64,000 nucleotides of DNA from Roseomonas haemaphysalidis (GTDB taxonomy: Bacteria > Pseudomonadota > Alphaproteobacteria > Acetobacterales > Acetobacteraceae): positions 310,001 through 374,000 of the forward strand of contig NZ_CP061179.1 in assembly GCF_017355405.1 (NCBI RefSeq), read 5' to 3'. A program made the translations under genes and the position numbers. The notes under the pieces were generated by a model. It did not search any database. It was not told where the DNA came from and was given only the letters and a program-made list of their open reading frames with translations. Positions 1-9,275 of the stretch are shown here, in pieces (positions within the stretch are counted from its first letter, which is position 1; every line of letters begins with the position of its first letter).

Positions 1-2
1 CG

Positions 3-3000
3 GCGACGCTGGGCGGCGGCGTGAGCTTCAACTACGCCACGGCGCAGAAGTACTTCGGGTTGCTCTGGGGATCAGTCGACTCCGGCAATACCATCACGTT
101 CTACAACGGCCTGGTTCAGGTGGGGGTGATCACGGGTTCCACCGTGAGCAGCAGCCCCAACGGGTCGCAGGGCGCAGACGGGTCTTACTTCGTCAACATC
201 AATTTCACGGACACCTCCTTCACCCGGGTGGTGTTTTCCACCCCGTCGCCAGCCTTCGAATTCAACGCGATCGCCTATAGCGCCAGCACCGTTCCCACCA
301 CGCCCAATCAGACCGGCACGCCGACCGTGACCACCGCCACGGACTCCGGCACCGGCAAGGTCGTGGGCTATGACAGCGCCCCCGCCACGCTCGGCGGCAC
401 GGTCTTCCTGGACGCCAACGCGGACGGGCTGGCTGCGGCCTCGGACGCCGCCGTTTCCGGCGTGACAGTGCGGCTGATGAACTCGGCGGGTGCCGTGGTC
501 AGCACCGATGTCACGGATTCCACCGGCGCCTACAAGTTCAACAATGTTGCGGCCGGCAACTACACCGTGACGGTGGTGGCGCCGTCCGGGGACCGCTTTT
601 CGCCCACGGCTGCTGCGGCGACGGGCAGCAAGGTGGATAGCGGCGGCTTGGCCAGCGTGTCCGTCACGGCCGGCAGCAGCAACACCATCAACGCCGGCGT
701 CTACGTGCCTGCCAGCATCAGCGGTACCGCCTTTGTCGATGCCAACGGCAACGGCGTGCAGGATAGCGGCGATACACTGCTGGCTGGCGCCACGGTGCAG
801 CTGCTGAACAGCGCCGGAACGGCGATCACCACCACCACCACCGCAAGCAACGGCACCTACAGCTTCACGGGCGTGACGCCGGGTGATTACGTGGTGGCCT
901 TCACAGCGCCATCCGGACGCGTCTTCACGGCGCGCGACCAGGGCACGAACGATGCGATCGACAGTGACGTAGGCACCAACGGGCGCACCGGCACCATCAC
1001 CCTGGCCTCCGGCGGCAGCGCCAGCAATGTCTCGGCCGGTGTTTATACGCCGGTCAGCATCAGCGGCGTCGCCTTCCAGGATCGCAACGCCGACGGCCTG
1101 CAGGGCACCGGCGATACCCTGCTCGCGGGCGTGGCCGTGCAGCTCCTGGATGCCAGCGGTGCGGTGGTGGCCAGCACCACCACCGCCACCAACGGCGCCT
1201 ACAGCTTCACCAGCGTCGCGCCCGGCACTTACCAGGTCAGCTTCACCGCGCCCGGCGGCACGGTGTTCACGCTACGTGACCAGGGCACCAACGACGCCAT
1301 CGACAGCGATGTCGGCAGCAACGGGCGCAGCGGCTCCATCACCCTGGCGTCCGGTGGCAGTGCGGCCAACGTCTCGGCCGGTGTCTACACGCCCGCCACG
1401 ATCAGCGGTGTGGCCTTCACCGACAACAACGCAGACGGCGTGCAAAGCAGCAGCGATGCCGTGCTGGCGGGCGTTGCCGTGCAATTGCTGGATGCCAGCG
1501 GTACGGCGGTCGCTAGCACCACGACCTCGGCCACCGGGGCATACAGCTTTTCGGGCGTGCGCCCCGGTACCTACCAGGTGGCCTTCACCGCGCCCGGCGG
1601 CACGGTGTTCACGCTGCGCGACCAGGGCACCAACGATGCCATCGACAGCGATGTCGGCACCGACGGCCGCAGCGCCAGCCTGGTGCTGGCTTCCGGCGAC
1701 AGCATCGCCAACCTGTCCGCCGGCGTTTACACGCCTGCCAGCATCAGCGGCGTGGCCTTCACGGATACCAACGCTGACGGCGTGCAGGGCGCGGGTGACG
1801 CCGTGCTCGCCGGCGTGGCGGTGCGGCTGCTCGATGCCGGCGGCGCCGTTGTGGCCACCACCACCACCGCCGCCAACGGTGCCTACAGCTTCAATGGCCT
1901 GAAGCCCGGAACCTATGAGGTCGGTTTCGCCGCGCCCGCCGGCACGGTGTTCACCGCGCGCGACCAGGGCAACAACGACGCGACGGACAGCGATGTCAGC
2001 AGCGCGGGATTGAGCGGTAGCCTGACCCTGACCTCCGGGGCGAGCATCGGCAACCTGTCGGCCGGGATCTACACGCCCGCCACCATCAGCGGCACCGCCT
2101 TCACCGACAACAACGCCGATGGCGTCCAGGGTGCGGGCGATACGGTGTTGGCCGGCACGACGGTGCAGTTGCTGGATGCCAGCGGCGCCGTGGTCGCGAC
2201 CACCACAACCTCCGCCGCCGGGGCCTACAGCTTCACCGCCATCCGGCCCGGCACTTACCAGGTTGCCTTCACCGCGCCGAACGGCACGGTGTTCACCCTG
2301 CGTGACCAGGGGACCAACGACGCTATCGACAGCGATGTCGGCGCCAATGGGCGGAGTGCCGCGATCACGCTGGCGTCCGGCGGCAGCGCCACCAACATCT
2401 CTGCGGGCGTTTACACGCCGGTCAGCATCAGCGGCGTCGCGTTTCTGGACAGCAACGGCAACGGCATCCAGAACACCACGGATACGCTGCTGACGGGCGT
2501 GGCTGTGCAACTGCTGGATGCCAATGGAGGCGTGGTGGGCAGCACCACCACCTCCGCGACTGGAACCTACAGCTTCACGGGCGTCGCGCCCGGTACCTAC
2601 CAAGTGGCCTTCACCGCGCCCGACGGCACGGTCTTCACGGCACGCGATCAGGGTGGCAATGACGCGATCGACAGCGATGTGGGCAGCAACGGGCGAAGCG
2701 CCACATTCACGCTGACTTCAGGCGGCAGCGCGGCCAATGTCTCGGCCGGCGTCTATGCGCCGGTCAGCATCAGTGGTACCGCCTTCGTAGACCGCAACGC
2801 GGATGGCGTACAAGGCCCGAGTGATACCGTGCTGGCGGGCGTGCCTGTGCAATTGCTGGACGCCAGCGGCACCGTGGTCGCGAACGCCACGACCTCGGCC
2901 ACCGGTGCCTACAGCTTCACGGGCGTGGCGCCCGGGACCTACCAAGTGGCCTTCACGGCGCCCAGCGGCACGGTGTTCACCCTGCGCGATCAGGGCACCA

Positions 3001-6000
3001 ACGACACCATAGACAGCGACGTGGGCGCCAACGGGCGCAGCGGCGCCATCACCCTGGCATCCGGCGGCAGTGCCACCAACGTCTCGGCGGGCGTCTATGC
3101 GCCGGTCAGCATCAGTGGCACAGCCTTCGTGGATGGCAACGGCAACGGCCTGCAGGACCCGGGCGATGCCGTGCTTTCCGGAACCACCGTGCAGCTCCTG
3201 GATGCCGGCGGCGCGGTGGTGGCCAGCACCACCACCTCCTCCACAGGGGCTTACAACTTCGCGGGCGTGGCGCCCGGCACCTATCAGGTGGGCTTCACCG
3301 CGCCTGCCGGAACGGTGTTCACGGCACGCGACCAGGGCACGAACGATGCGATCGACAGCGACGTAGGCACCAACGGGCGCACCGGCACCATCACCCTGGC
3401 CTCCGGTGGCAGCGCCAGCAATGTCTCGGCCGGTGTTTATACGCCGGTCAGCATCAGCGGCGTGGCGTTCCAGGATCGCAATGCCGATGGCCTGCAGGGC
3501 ACCGGCGATACCCTGCTCGCGGGCGTGGCCGTGCAGCTTCTCGATGCCGGCGGTGCCGTGGTGGCCAGCACCACCACCGCCACCAACGGCGCCTACAGCT
3601 TCACCAGCGTCGCGCCCGGCACATACCAAGTCAGCTTCACCGCGCCGGATGGCACGGTGTTCACGCTACGTGACCAGGGCACCAACGACGCCATCGACAG
3701 CGACGTGGGCGCCAACGGGCGCAGCGGCAACCTCACCCTGGCCTCCGGCGGCACCGCCACCAATGTTTCGGCCGGTGTCTACACGCCCACCGGCATCAGC
3801 GGCGTCGCGTTTCTGGACAGCAACGCGGATGGCTTGCAGGGGCCGGGCGACACGCTGCTGGCGGGTGTGGCGGTGCAGTTGCTGAATGGCAGCGGCGCCG
3901 TGGTGAGCAGCACCACCACTTCCTCCACCGGTGCCTACACCTTCGCCGGCGTGGGGCCGGGCAGCTACCAGGTCGCCTTCACCGCACCGGATGGCACGGT
4001 GTTCACGCTTCGCGACCAAGGCACCAATGATGCCATCGACAGCGATGTCGGTGCCAACGGCCGTAGCGGCACCATCACCCTGGCATCGGGCGACAGTGCT
4101 GCCAACGTCTCGGCCGGCGTGTATGCACCCGTCAGCGTTGGTGGCGTGGCCTTTATCGACAACAACGGCAACGGCATCCAGGACGCGGGTGACGGCCTGG
4201 CCGCCGGCGTGGCCGTGCAGCTCTTGAACGGCAGCGGCGCCGTGGTGGGCAGCACCACCACCTCCTCCACCGGGGCTTACAGCTTCGCGGGCGTGGCGCC
4301 CGGCACCTATCAGGTCGCGTTCACCGGCCCCGCTGGCACGGTGTTCACCGCCCGCGACCAGGGCACGAACGATAGCATCGACAGCGACGTGGGCACCAAC
4401 GGGCGCAGCGGAAGCGTCGTGCTCAGCTCGGGGGGCAGCAGCGGCGCCGTATCGGCGGGCTTCTACACGCCGGCTGCTATCAGCGGTGTCGCCTTCACGG
4501 ACAGCAACGGCAACGGCATCCAAGACACGGGCGATGCCGTCTCGGCCGGCGTGACGGTGCGGCTGACCGACGCCAATGGCGCGGTGCTGGGCACCACCAC
4601 CACCTCGGCCACCGGGGCCTACAACTTCGCCGGACTGGCGCCGGGCGCCTACCGCGTGGCTTTCACCGCACCCAACGGCACGGTGTTCACGGCACGCGAC
4701 CAGGGCAGCAACGACAGCATCGACAGCGATGTCGGCGCCGATGGTCGCAGCAGCGTCATCAACCTGCAATCGGGCGCCAGCGTGGGCAACGTCTCCGCTG
4801 GCGTCTACACGCCCGTCACGATCGGCGGCGTCGCGTTCACCGACAACAATGCCGACGGCGTACAGGGCACGGGGGATGCCGTGCTGGCGGGCGTGGCGGT
4901 GCGGCTGCTGGATGGCACGGGCGGCATCGTCGCCAGCACCACCACCGCGGCCAATGGCGCCTACAGCTTCGCCGGCGTGGCGCCGGGTACCTACAAAGTG
5001 GCTTTCACGGCACCTGACGGCACCGTGTTCACGCTGCGCGACCAGGGCAGCAACGACGCCATCGACAGCGATGTCGGCAGCGATGGCCGCAGTGCGCTCT
5101 TCACTCTGCCGTCAGGCGGCAGCTCCGCCAACCTGTCGGCTGGCGTCTACACGCCTGCCAGCATCAGTGGCACTGCCTTCGTGGACAGCAACGGCAACGG
5201 CGTCCAGGATGCGGGCGACGCGGTGCTGGCCGGGACCACGGTACAGCTTCTGAACGGCAGCGGCGCGGTGGTGGGCACCACCACCACCGCCGCCAATGGC
5301 ACATATAGCTTTGCGGGGTTGCAGCCCGGGCGCTACGAGGTGGCCTTCACCGCGCCCGCCGGTGCTATCTTCACGGGTCGCGACCAGGGCAACAACGACA
5401 GCCTGGACAGCGACGTCGGCGCCAATGGCCGCAGCGGGTTGATCACGCTGGCATCCGGCTCCTCCGTCGGCAATCTCTCGGCCGGCGTATACACCCCGGG
5501 CCGGGTCAGCGGCATCGCGTTCACCGATACCAACGCGGATGGCATCCGCAACGGTGACGAGCCGGTGCTGGCGGGTGTCGCAGTGCGGCTGCTGGACAGC
5601 AACGGCGCGGTGGTCGCCAGCACCACCACCGCCGCCAATGGCACCTACAGCTTCGGCAGCATCGTGCCCGGTACTTATCAAGTGGCCTTCACCGCGCCCC
5701 GCGGCACGGCCTTCACGGCGCGCGACCAGGGCACCAACGACGCTGTCGACAGCGACGTCGGCGGTAACGGCGAAAGCGCGCCCTTCACGCTGGTGTCGGG
5801 TGGCAGCGTGTCCGACCTTTCCGCTGGCGTGTTCACCCCCGGGCTGGCGCAGCTTGGTGGCTATGCCTGGATGGACGCCAATGGCGATGGCATCCACGGC
5901 AGCGATGAGGTTGCGCTGCAGGGCGTCATGGTGCGGCTGCTGGATGCAAGCGGCAAGGCTCTCGGCCCGGTCACAACGACAGATGCTTCCGGCTTCTTCA

Positions 6001-8147
6001 GCTTCACCGGCCTCAGCGCCGGCAGCTACCGCGCGGGCTTCGCGCCACTGCTCGGCAGCACGTTCACGCTCGCTGACCGTGGTGGAAACGAGGCGTTGGA
6101 CAGCGATGTCACCGGGGCGAACGGCGTATCCAGCCTTCTGGTGCAGCTTGGCAACGGCACGGTGGACAACCGCAGCACTGTGGGGCTGGTGATTGACCTA
6201 CGGCAATCACCCAGCTACGCGCCCAGCGTCAATCTTGGCGATGGCGACAACAACTTCTCCAGTGGCACCGACAGCCCGGCGGTGGTGCATGGCAACGGCG
6301 GCAACGACATCCTGCAGGGCCGGGGTGGCAATGACACGCTGTACGGCGATGCCGGCAACGACTTCATCAACGGCCATGAGGGCAATGATGGCCTGAATGG
6401 TGGCGACGGTGACGACAACGTCCAGGGCCAGGAAGGCGACGACCTGATCCTCGGCGGTGCCGGCAACGACATCGGCGAGGGCGGCCTCGGCAACGACGTG
6501 CTGCTCGGCGGCCCCGGCAACGACAACATGCAGGGCGAGCTGGGCGACGACATGCTGTTCGGCGGCACTGGTGACGACATCATGGTCGGCAACGAGGGCA
6601 ACGATCTGCTGGCCGGCGGCGCGGGCAACGACTCCCTGCCCGGAGGGCCCGGCAATGATGTGGTCATCGGCGGCCGTGACAACGGACGGCTGGTGCTCAA
6701 CGCCGCCGGACAGCTCGGCGGCTTCGTGGTGGGCGACCTGATCGAGGGTAATGAAGGTGCCGATGCCTTCGTCTACCAAGCGGGCGATGGCGTCGACTTG
6801 ATGCTGGATTTCAATCCGGCCGAGGGTGACACGTTGACCATCTATGGCCACACCGCCTTCAGCGCCATCGGCCGCCTGCCGGACGGGCGCATGGCGCTCT
6901 ACCTGGGTCCGAACTCCGGCTTCGTGATCAACAACGACATCTTCCGCGACATCCCCGCCGGCAGCCCGCTGCCAGGCATCCGCTTCGTCCAGAGCTTGGC
7001 CGACGCCCCGGGGGATATCGTGGGTGGCGACATGGTGATCCCGATCCTGGCACGGAACTGGCTGTCCAAGTTCCAGGGGCTGGGGCCCATCACGGTTTCG
7101 CAGGACTTCCCGGCACTGGATCAGACTGTCTCGCCCCAGGATCTGACGAACGTCACCTTCGACAACTATCTGCAGCTGTCCAGCACCAACGACTCCGTGA
7201 CGCTGCCGGCCGGAAACAACTGGGTGGATGCCGGTTCCGGCTACGACGTCATCACCGCGCCCGGCGGGTTCCGCGGCGTCGGGCACGCCCTGCTGCCCGG
7301 CGGCCTACGGCTCGACATCGGTAGCAGCACCGACCTGATCACAGGCGGGGAGGAGGTGCGCTTCGCCGACGGCACGCTGTTCCTGTCCCCCGACAGCAAT
7401 GCGGCGCAGGTGTTCCGGCTTTACGATGCGGCGCTCGGTCGCACGCCGGACCAAGGCGGCTTGAATACCTGGATCGCGCAACTGGATTCGGGCGCGCCGC
7501 TGATCAACCTGGCTGACGCGTTCCTGGGCAGCGCGGAATTCGGGCAGCGCTACGGCAACCTCAGCAACCAGGACTATGTCACGCTGCTGTACCGCAACGT
7601 GCTGGACCGGGCGCCGGACGAGGGCGGCTATGCACTGTGGAACTCAGTTCTCGCGGCCGGCGCCAGCCGGGCGCAGGTGCTACTGTCCTTCAGCGAAAGC
7701 GCGGAAAACAAGGCTGCCCAATTGCCAACGACTTCGGCCGGCATCTGGGACCTGTCGGAAACCGCGGCCCAGATCGCCCGGCTCTACGACACCGCCCTGG
7801 GCAGGCTTCCGGACGTGGCCGGGCTGAGCTTCTGGCGCGGCAACATCGAATCCGGTGGCTTCACACTCAATGGCGTCGCCGAGGCCTTCGTGAACTCGGC
7901 TGAGTTTCAAGCGCAGTACGGCAGCCTGTCCAACCGTGCCTTCGTTGAGCTGGTCTACCAGAATGCGCTGGACCGCAACGGCGACGCGGCGGGCATCGAC
8001 TTCTGGACCAACAACCTGGACAGTGGTGCGTTCAGCCGCAGCGGGGTGGTGCTCGGCTTCTCGGAAAGCGTGGAACACCAGGCACTGACCGCGCCCAATA
8101 TCGTCAGCGAGGACCCGGGCCGCTTCGGCATCCTCTTCACCTCGTAG
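3..8147 (+). CDS. Giant SdrD-B/RTX/DUF4214 secreted surface protein, 5' truncated
   Basis: Very large secreted, probably cell-surface or biofilm protein. The frame is open to the window edge (codons before the GTG at 21 read ATLGGG), so the true start lies upstream; numbering here counts from 21. Residues about 1-95 (FGLLWGSVDSGNTITFYNG) resemble the exosortase-associated Npun_F0296-type domain. Seventeen SdrD-B-like Ig repeats follow (about 122-2055), each with an SISGxAFxDxNxDGxQ opening and an RDQGxNDAIDSDVG strand. Fourteen RTX nonapeptides (GGxGxDxxx, 2091-2216) predict calcium binding and type I secretion. A serralysin-C-like FVYQAGDGVDLMLDF segment follows, then two DUF4214 domains (2460-2567 and 2582-2688). 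No type I exporter genes are in the window. The family-level call is firm; adhesion is inference. The protein ends at a TAG at 8145. Confidence 0.9.
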   Translation, partial: ATLGGGVSFNYATAQKYFGLLWGSVDSGNTITFYNGLVQVGVITGSTVSSSPNGSQGADGSYFVNINFTDTSFTRVVFSTPSPAFEFNAIAYSASTVPTTPNQTGTPTVTTATDSGTGKVVGYDSAPATLGGTVFLDANADGLAAASDAAVSGVTVRLMNSAGAVVSTDVTDSTGAYKFNNVAAGNYTVTVVAPSGDRFSPTAAAATGSKVDSGGLASVSVTAGSSNTINAGVYVPASISGTAFVDANGNGVQDSGDTLLAGATVQLLNSAGTAITTTTTASNGTYSFTGVTPGDYVVAFTAPSGRVFTARDQGTNDAIDSDVGTNGRTGTITLASGGSASNVSAGVYTPVSISGVAFQDRNADGLQGTGDTLLAGVAVQLLDASGAVVASTTTATNGAYSFTSVAPGTYQVSFTAPGGTVFTLRDQGTNDAIDSDVGSNGRSGSITLASGGSAANVSAGVYTPATISGVAFTDNNADGVQSSSDAVLAGVAVQLLDASGTAVASTTTSATGAYSFSGVRPGTYQVAFTAPGGTVFTLRDQGTNDAIDSDVGTDGRSASLVLASGDSIANLSAGVYTPASISGVAFTDTNADGVQGAGDAVLAGVAVRLLDAGGAVVATTTTAANGAYSFNGLKPGTYEVGFAAPAGTVFTARDQGNNDATDSDVSSAGLSGSLTLTSGASIGNLSAGIYTPATISGTAFTDNNADGVQGAGDTVLAGTTVQLLDASGAVVATTTTSAAGAYSFTAIRPGTYQVAFTAPNGTVFTLRDQGTNDAIDSDVGANGRSAAITLASGGSATNISAGVYTPVSISGVAFLDSNGNGIQNTTDTLLTGVAVQLLDANGGVVGSTTTSATGTYSFTGVAPGTYQVAFTAPDGTVFTARDQGGNDAIDSDVGSNGRSATFTLTSGGSAANVSAGVYAPVSISGTAFVDRNADGVQGPSDTVLAGVPVQLLDASGTVVANATTSATGAYSFTGVAPGTYQVAFTAPSGTVFTLRDQGTNDTIDSDVGANGRSGAITLASGGSATNVSAGVYAPVSISGTAFVDGNGNGLQDPGDAVLSGTTVQLLDAGGAVVASTTTSSTGAYNFAGVAPGTYQVGFTAPAGTVFTARDQGTNDAIDSDVGTNGRTGTITLASGGSASNVSAGVYTPVSISGVAFQDRNADGLQGTGDTLLAGVAVQLLDAGGAVVASTTTATNGAYSFTSVAPGTYQVSFTAPDGTVFTLRDQGTNDAIDSDVGANGRSGNLTLASGGTATNVSAGVYTPTGISGVAFLDSNADGLQGPGDTLLAGVAVQLLNGSGAVVSSTTTSSTGAYTFAGVGPGSYQVAFTAPDGTVFTLRDQGTNDAIDSDVGANGRSGTITLASGDSAANVSAGVYAPVSVGGVAFIDNNGNGIQDAGDGLAAGVAVQLLNGSGAVVGSTTTSSTGAYSFAGVAPGTYQVAFTGPAGTVFTARDQGTNDSIDSDVGTNGRSGSVVLSSGGSSGAVSAGFYTPAAISGVAFTDSNGNGIQDTGDAVSAGVTVRLTDANGAVLGTTTTSATGAYNFAGLAPGAYRVAFTAPNGTVFTARDQGSNDSIDSDVGADGRSSVINLQSGASVGNVSAGVYTPVTIGGVAFTDNNADGVQGTGDAVLAGVAVRLLDGTGGIVASTTTAANGAYSFAGVAPGTYKVAFTAPDGTVFTLRDQGSNDAIDSDVGSDGRSALFTLPSGGSSANLSAGVYTPASISGTAFVDSNGNGVQDAGDAVLAGTTVQLLNGSGAVVGTTTTAANGTYSFAGLQPGRYEVAFTAPAGAIFTGRDQGNNDSLDSDVGANGRSGLITLASGSSVGNLSAGVYTPGRVSGIAFTDTNADGIRNGDEPVLAGVAVRLLDSNGAVVASTTTAANGTYSFGSIVPGTYQVAFTAPRGTAFTARDQGTNDAVDSDVGGNGESAPFTLVSGGSVSDLSAGVFTPGLAQLGGYAWMDANGDGIHGSDEVALQGVMVRLLDASGKALGPVTTTDASGFFSFTGLSAGSYRAGFAPLLGSTFTLADRGGNEALDSDVTGANGVSSLLVQLGNGTVDNRSTVGLVIDLRQSPSYAPSVNLGDGDNNFSSGTDSPAVVHGNGGNDILQGRGGNDTLYGDAGNDFINGHEGNDGLNGGDGDDNVQGQEGDDLILGGAGNDIGEGGLGNDVLLGGPGNDNMQGELGDDMLFGGTGDDIMVGNEGNDLLAGGAGNDSLPGGPGNDVVIGGRDNGRLVLNAAGQLGGFVVGDLIEGNEGADAFVYQAGDGVDLMLDFNPAEGDTLTIYGHTAFSAIGRLPDGRMALYLGPNSGFVINNDIFRDIPAGSPLPGIRFVQSLADAPGDIVGGDMVIPILARNWLSKFQGLGPITVSQDFPALDQTVSPQDLTNVTFDNYLQLSSTNDSVTLPAGNNWVDAGSGYDVITAPGGFRGVGHALLPGGLRLDIGSSTDLITGGEEVRFADGTLFLSPDSNAAQVFRLYDAALGRTPDQGGLNTWIAQLDSGAPLINLADAFLGSAEFGQRYGNLSNQDYVTLLYRNVLDRAPDEGGYALWNSVLAAGASRAQVLLSFSESAENKAAQLPTTSAGIWDLSETAAQIARLYDTALGRLPDVAGLSFWRGNIESGGFTLNGVAEAFVNSAEFQAQYGSLSNRAFVELVYQNALDRNGDAAGIDFWTNNLDSGAFSRSGVVLGFSESVEHQALTAPNIVSEDPGRFGILFTS
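384..6190 (+). repeat. 17 tandem SdrD-B repeat units; units 2-16 have a 342-bp period
   Basis: The AGC-ATC-AGC-GGC opening of the repeats falls at 717, 1059, 1401, 1743, 2085, 2427 and on to 3453 and 5505, all spaced by exact multiples of 342 bases (114 codons). Unit 1 and unit 17 differ in length. Every unit encodes the same Ig-like fold, with a Ca-loop-like DxNxDG or DxNGNG segment. The repetition also creates long antisense ORFs that are artefacts. Confidence 0.9.
6291..6668 (+). repeat. RTX calcium-binding nonapeptide block (14 units)
   Basis: Fourteen consecutive nonapeptides of the form GGxGN/DDxUx (for example GGAGNDIGE, GGPGNDNMQ, GGTGDDIMV) can be read at residues 2091-2216 of the giant protein. 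RTX blocks form parallel beta-rolls that fold on binding extracellular calcium and mark type I secretion substrates. The last unit decays into GGRDNG. Confidence 0.88.
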
Positions 8148-8166
8148 CGGCGGCTCGGCGGGGGCA

Positions 8167-8187
8167 CCCTGGCTTCAACGGCCAGGG
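8167..8187 (+). terminator. Possible terminator hairpin after the giant gene
   Basis: CCCTGGC and GCCAGGG form a perfect 7-bp stem around a 7-base loop, 20 bases after the stop codon. There is no U-tract, so the call is weak. A TATACT hexamer at 8192-8197 could be a -10 element for the next gene, without a convincing -35. Confidence 0.35.
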
Positions 8188-8222
8188 GCCCTATACTGGC
8201 GGCCTTAGTCCGGGGTCAGCCG

Positions 8223-9074
8223 TTGTCCGATCGTTTCAAGGTCCTGCTGCAATACGCGCTGCCCAAGCAGCGCCTCACCACCCTCGCCGGGCGTGTCGCG
8301 GGCGCGCAGGGCGGTCCGATGACTACCCGGCTGATCCGCTGGTTCGTGGCCCGCTATGGCGTGGACATGAGCGAGGCGGAGAACCCGGACATCGCCAGCT
8401 ATTCCAGCTTCAATGCCTTCTTCACCCGCCCCCTCCGGCCCGGTGTCCGGCCCCTGGCGGCGGCCGACTTCGTGTGCCCGGTGGATGGGGCGATCAGCCA
8501 GTTCGGCGCGATCGACGACCACCACATCCTGCAGGCCAAGGGCCACCGCTTTTCCACCACGGAACTGGTGGGCGGGGATGCCGCGCTGGCTGCGCGCTTC
8601 CGCCACGGCGGCTTCGCCAACCTGTACCTGTCGCCACGCGACTACCACCGCCTGCACATGCCCTGCGACGGCCGCCTCACGCGCATGGTCTACGTGCCCG
8701 GCGCGCTGTTTTCGGTGAACCCCGTCACCGCGCGCGGCGTGCCCAACCTGTTTGCGCGCAATGAGCGCGTGGTCTGCGTCTTTGAATCCCCCGAGCACGG
8801 GCCCTTCGTGATGGTGCTCGTGGGCGCGACCATTGTCGGCAGCATGGCGACGGCCTGGCACGGGGTGGTGAACCCGAAGCGCACCGGAACCGTGTCCGCA
8901 TGGGACTACGCGGGCCAGGACATCCTGCTGCGCAAGGGCGAGGAAATGGGGCGCTTCCTGCTCGGCTCCACGGTGGTGATGCTGTTCCAGCAGAATGCCA
9001 TCGCGTTCAACGAGGCGTGGCGGCCGGAACGGGCGGTCCGCCTGGGCGAGCGGATGGGCGACCGCCCCGCCTGA
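8223..9074 (+). CDS. psd: Phosphatidylserine decarboxylase, long E. coli-type
   Basis: Decarboxylates phosphatidylserine to phosphatidylethanolamine at the inner membrane. The 283-residue product follows E. coli Psd almost end to end: FKVLLQYALPK at the N-terminus, CPVDGAISQ (D88), the catalytic SPRDYHRLHMP segment (H142, H145) and the LGST self-cleavage motif at 247-250, where Ser249 becomes the pyruvoyl group. The TTG at 8223 is chosen because homology starts there and no ATG lies nearby; the first internal ATG would remove conserved residues. The E. coli-like long form is less usual in alphaproteobacteria, which mostly carry a shorter Psd. No partner gene such as pssA is adjacent. Confidence 0.93.
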   Translation: MSDRFKVLLQYALPKQRLTTLAGRVAGAQGGPMTTRLIRWFVARYGVDMSEAENPDIASYSSFNAFFTRPLRPGVRPLAAADFVCPVDGAISQFGAIDDHHILQAKGHRFSTTELVGGDAALAARFRHGGFANLYLSPRDYHRLHMPCDGRLTRMVYVPGALFSVNPVTARGVPNLFARNERVVCVFESPEHGPFVMVLVGATIVGSMATAWHGVVNPKRTGTVSAWDYAGQDILLRKGEEMGRFLLGSTVVMLFQQNAIAFNEAWRPERAVRLGERMGDRPA

Positions 9075-9275
9075 CGCCGCAGGCCGTTGCGCAAATCACC
9101 GGTCTATCTGCGCATTTCGTGCAGAATTTTCGGATCTACGGCGCGAAGCGCTGCCTATATTTGCGTGGTTCGCGCAAAACTGGTTTGACTCGGCGCGCGC
9201 TCCGGTCAATGCACCTCGCCTGAAGTCCGCCCACCCAGGCCGGACCATACGCAGTGCCGAGGATCGTCCATCCCC
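9075..9275 (+). promoter_or_regulatory. Control region of the kdgT operon with TGCGCA/TTTCG motifs
   Basis: This 201-base intergenic stretch carries a TTTGCG-N7-CGCAAA inverted repeat at 9160-9178, a TTGCGCAA palindrome near 9086, a further TGCGCA near 9110 and two TTTCG words near 9116 and 9128. DeoR-family regulators often bind clustered TTTCG-like or short inverted sites, and a DeoR gene closes this operon. No clean -35/-10 pair is visible. The regulatory role is inference. Confidence 0.4.

Noticed and set aside
1272..5897. Long minus-strand frames opposite the repeat region (for example 1272-2603, 2718-3629, 3666-4769, 5112-5897)
   Set aside because: They arise because the repeated, GC-rich sense codons lack stops on the other strand; the products are low-complexity Gly/Ala/His/Arg with no domain or ribosome site.
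384..6190. Possible CRISPR or satellite array from the regular repeats
   Set aside because: The 342-bp units are in-frame coding repeats of an Ig-like domain; there are no short repeats with unique spacers.
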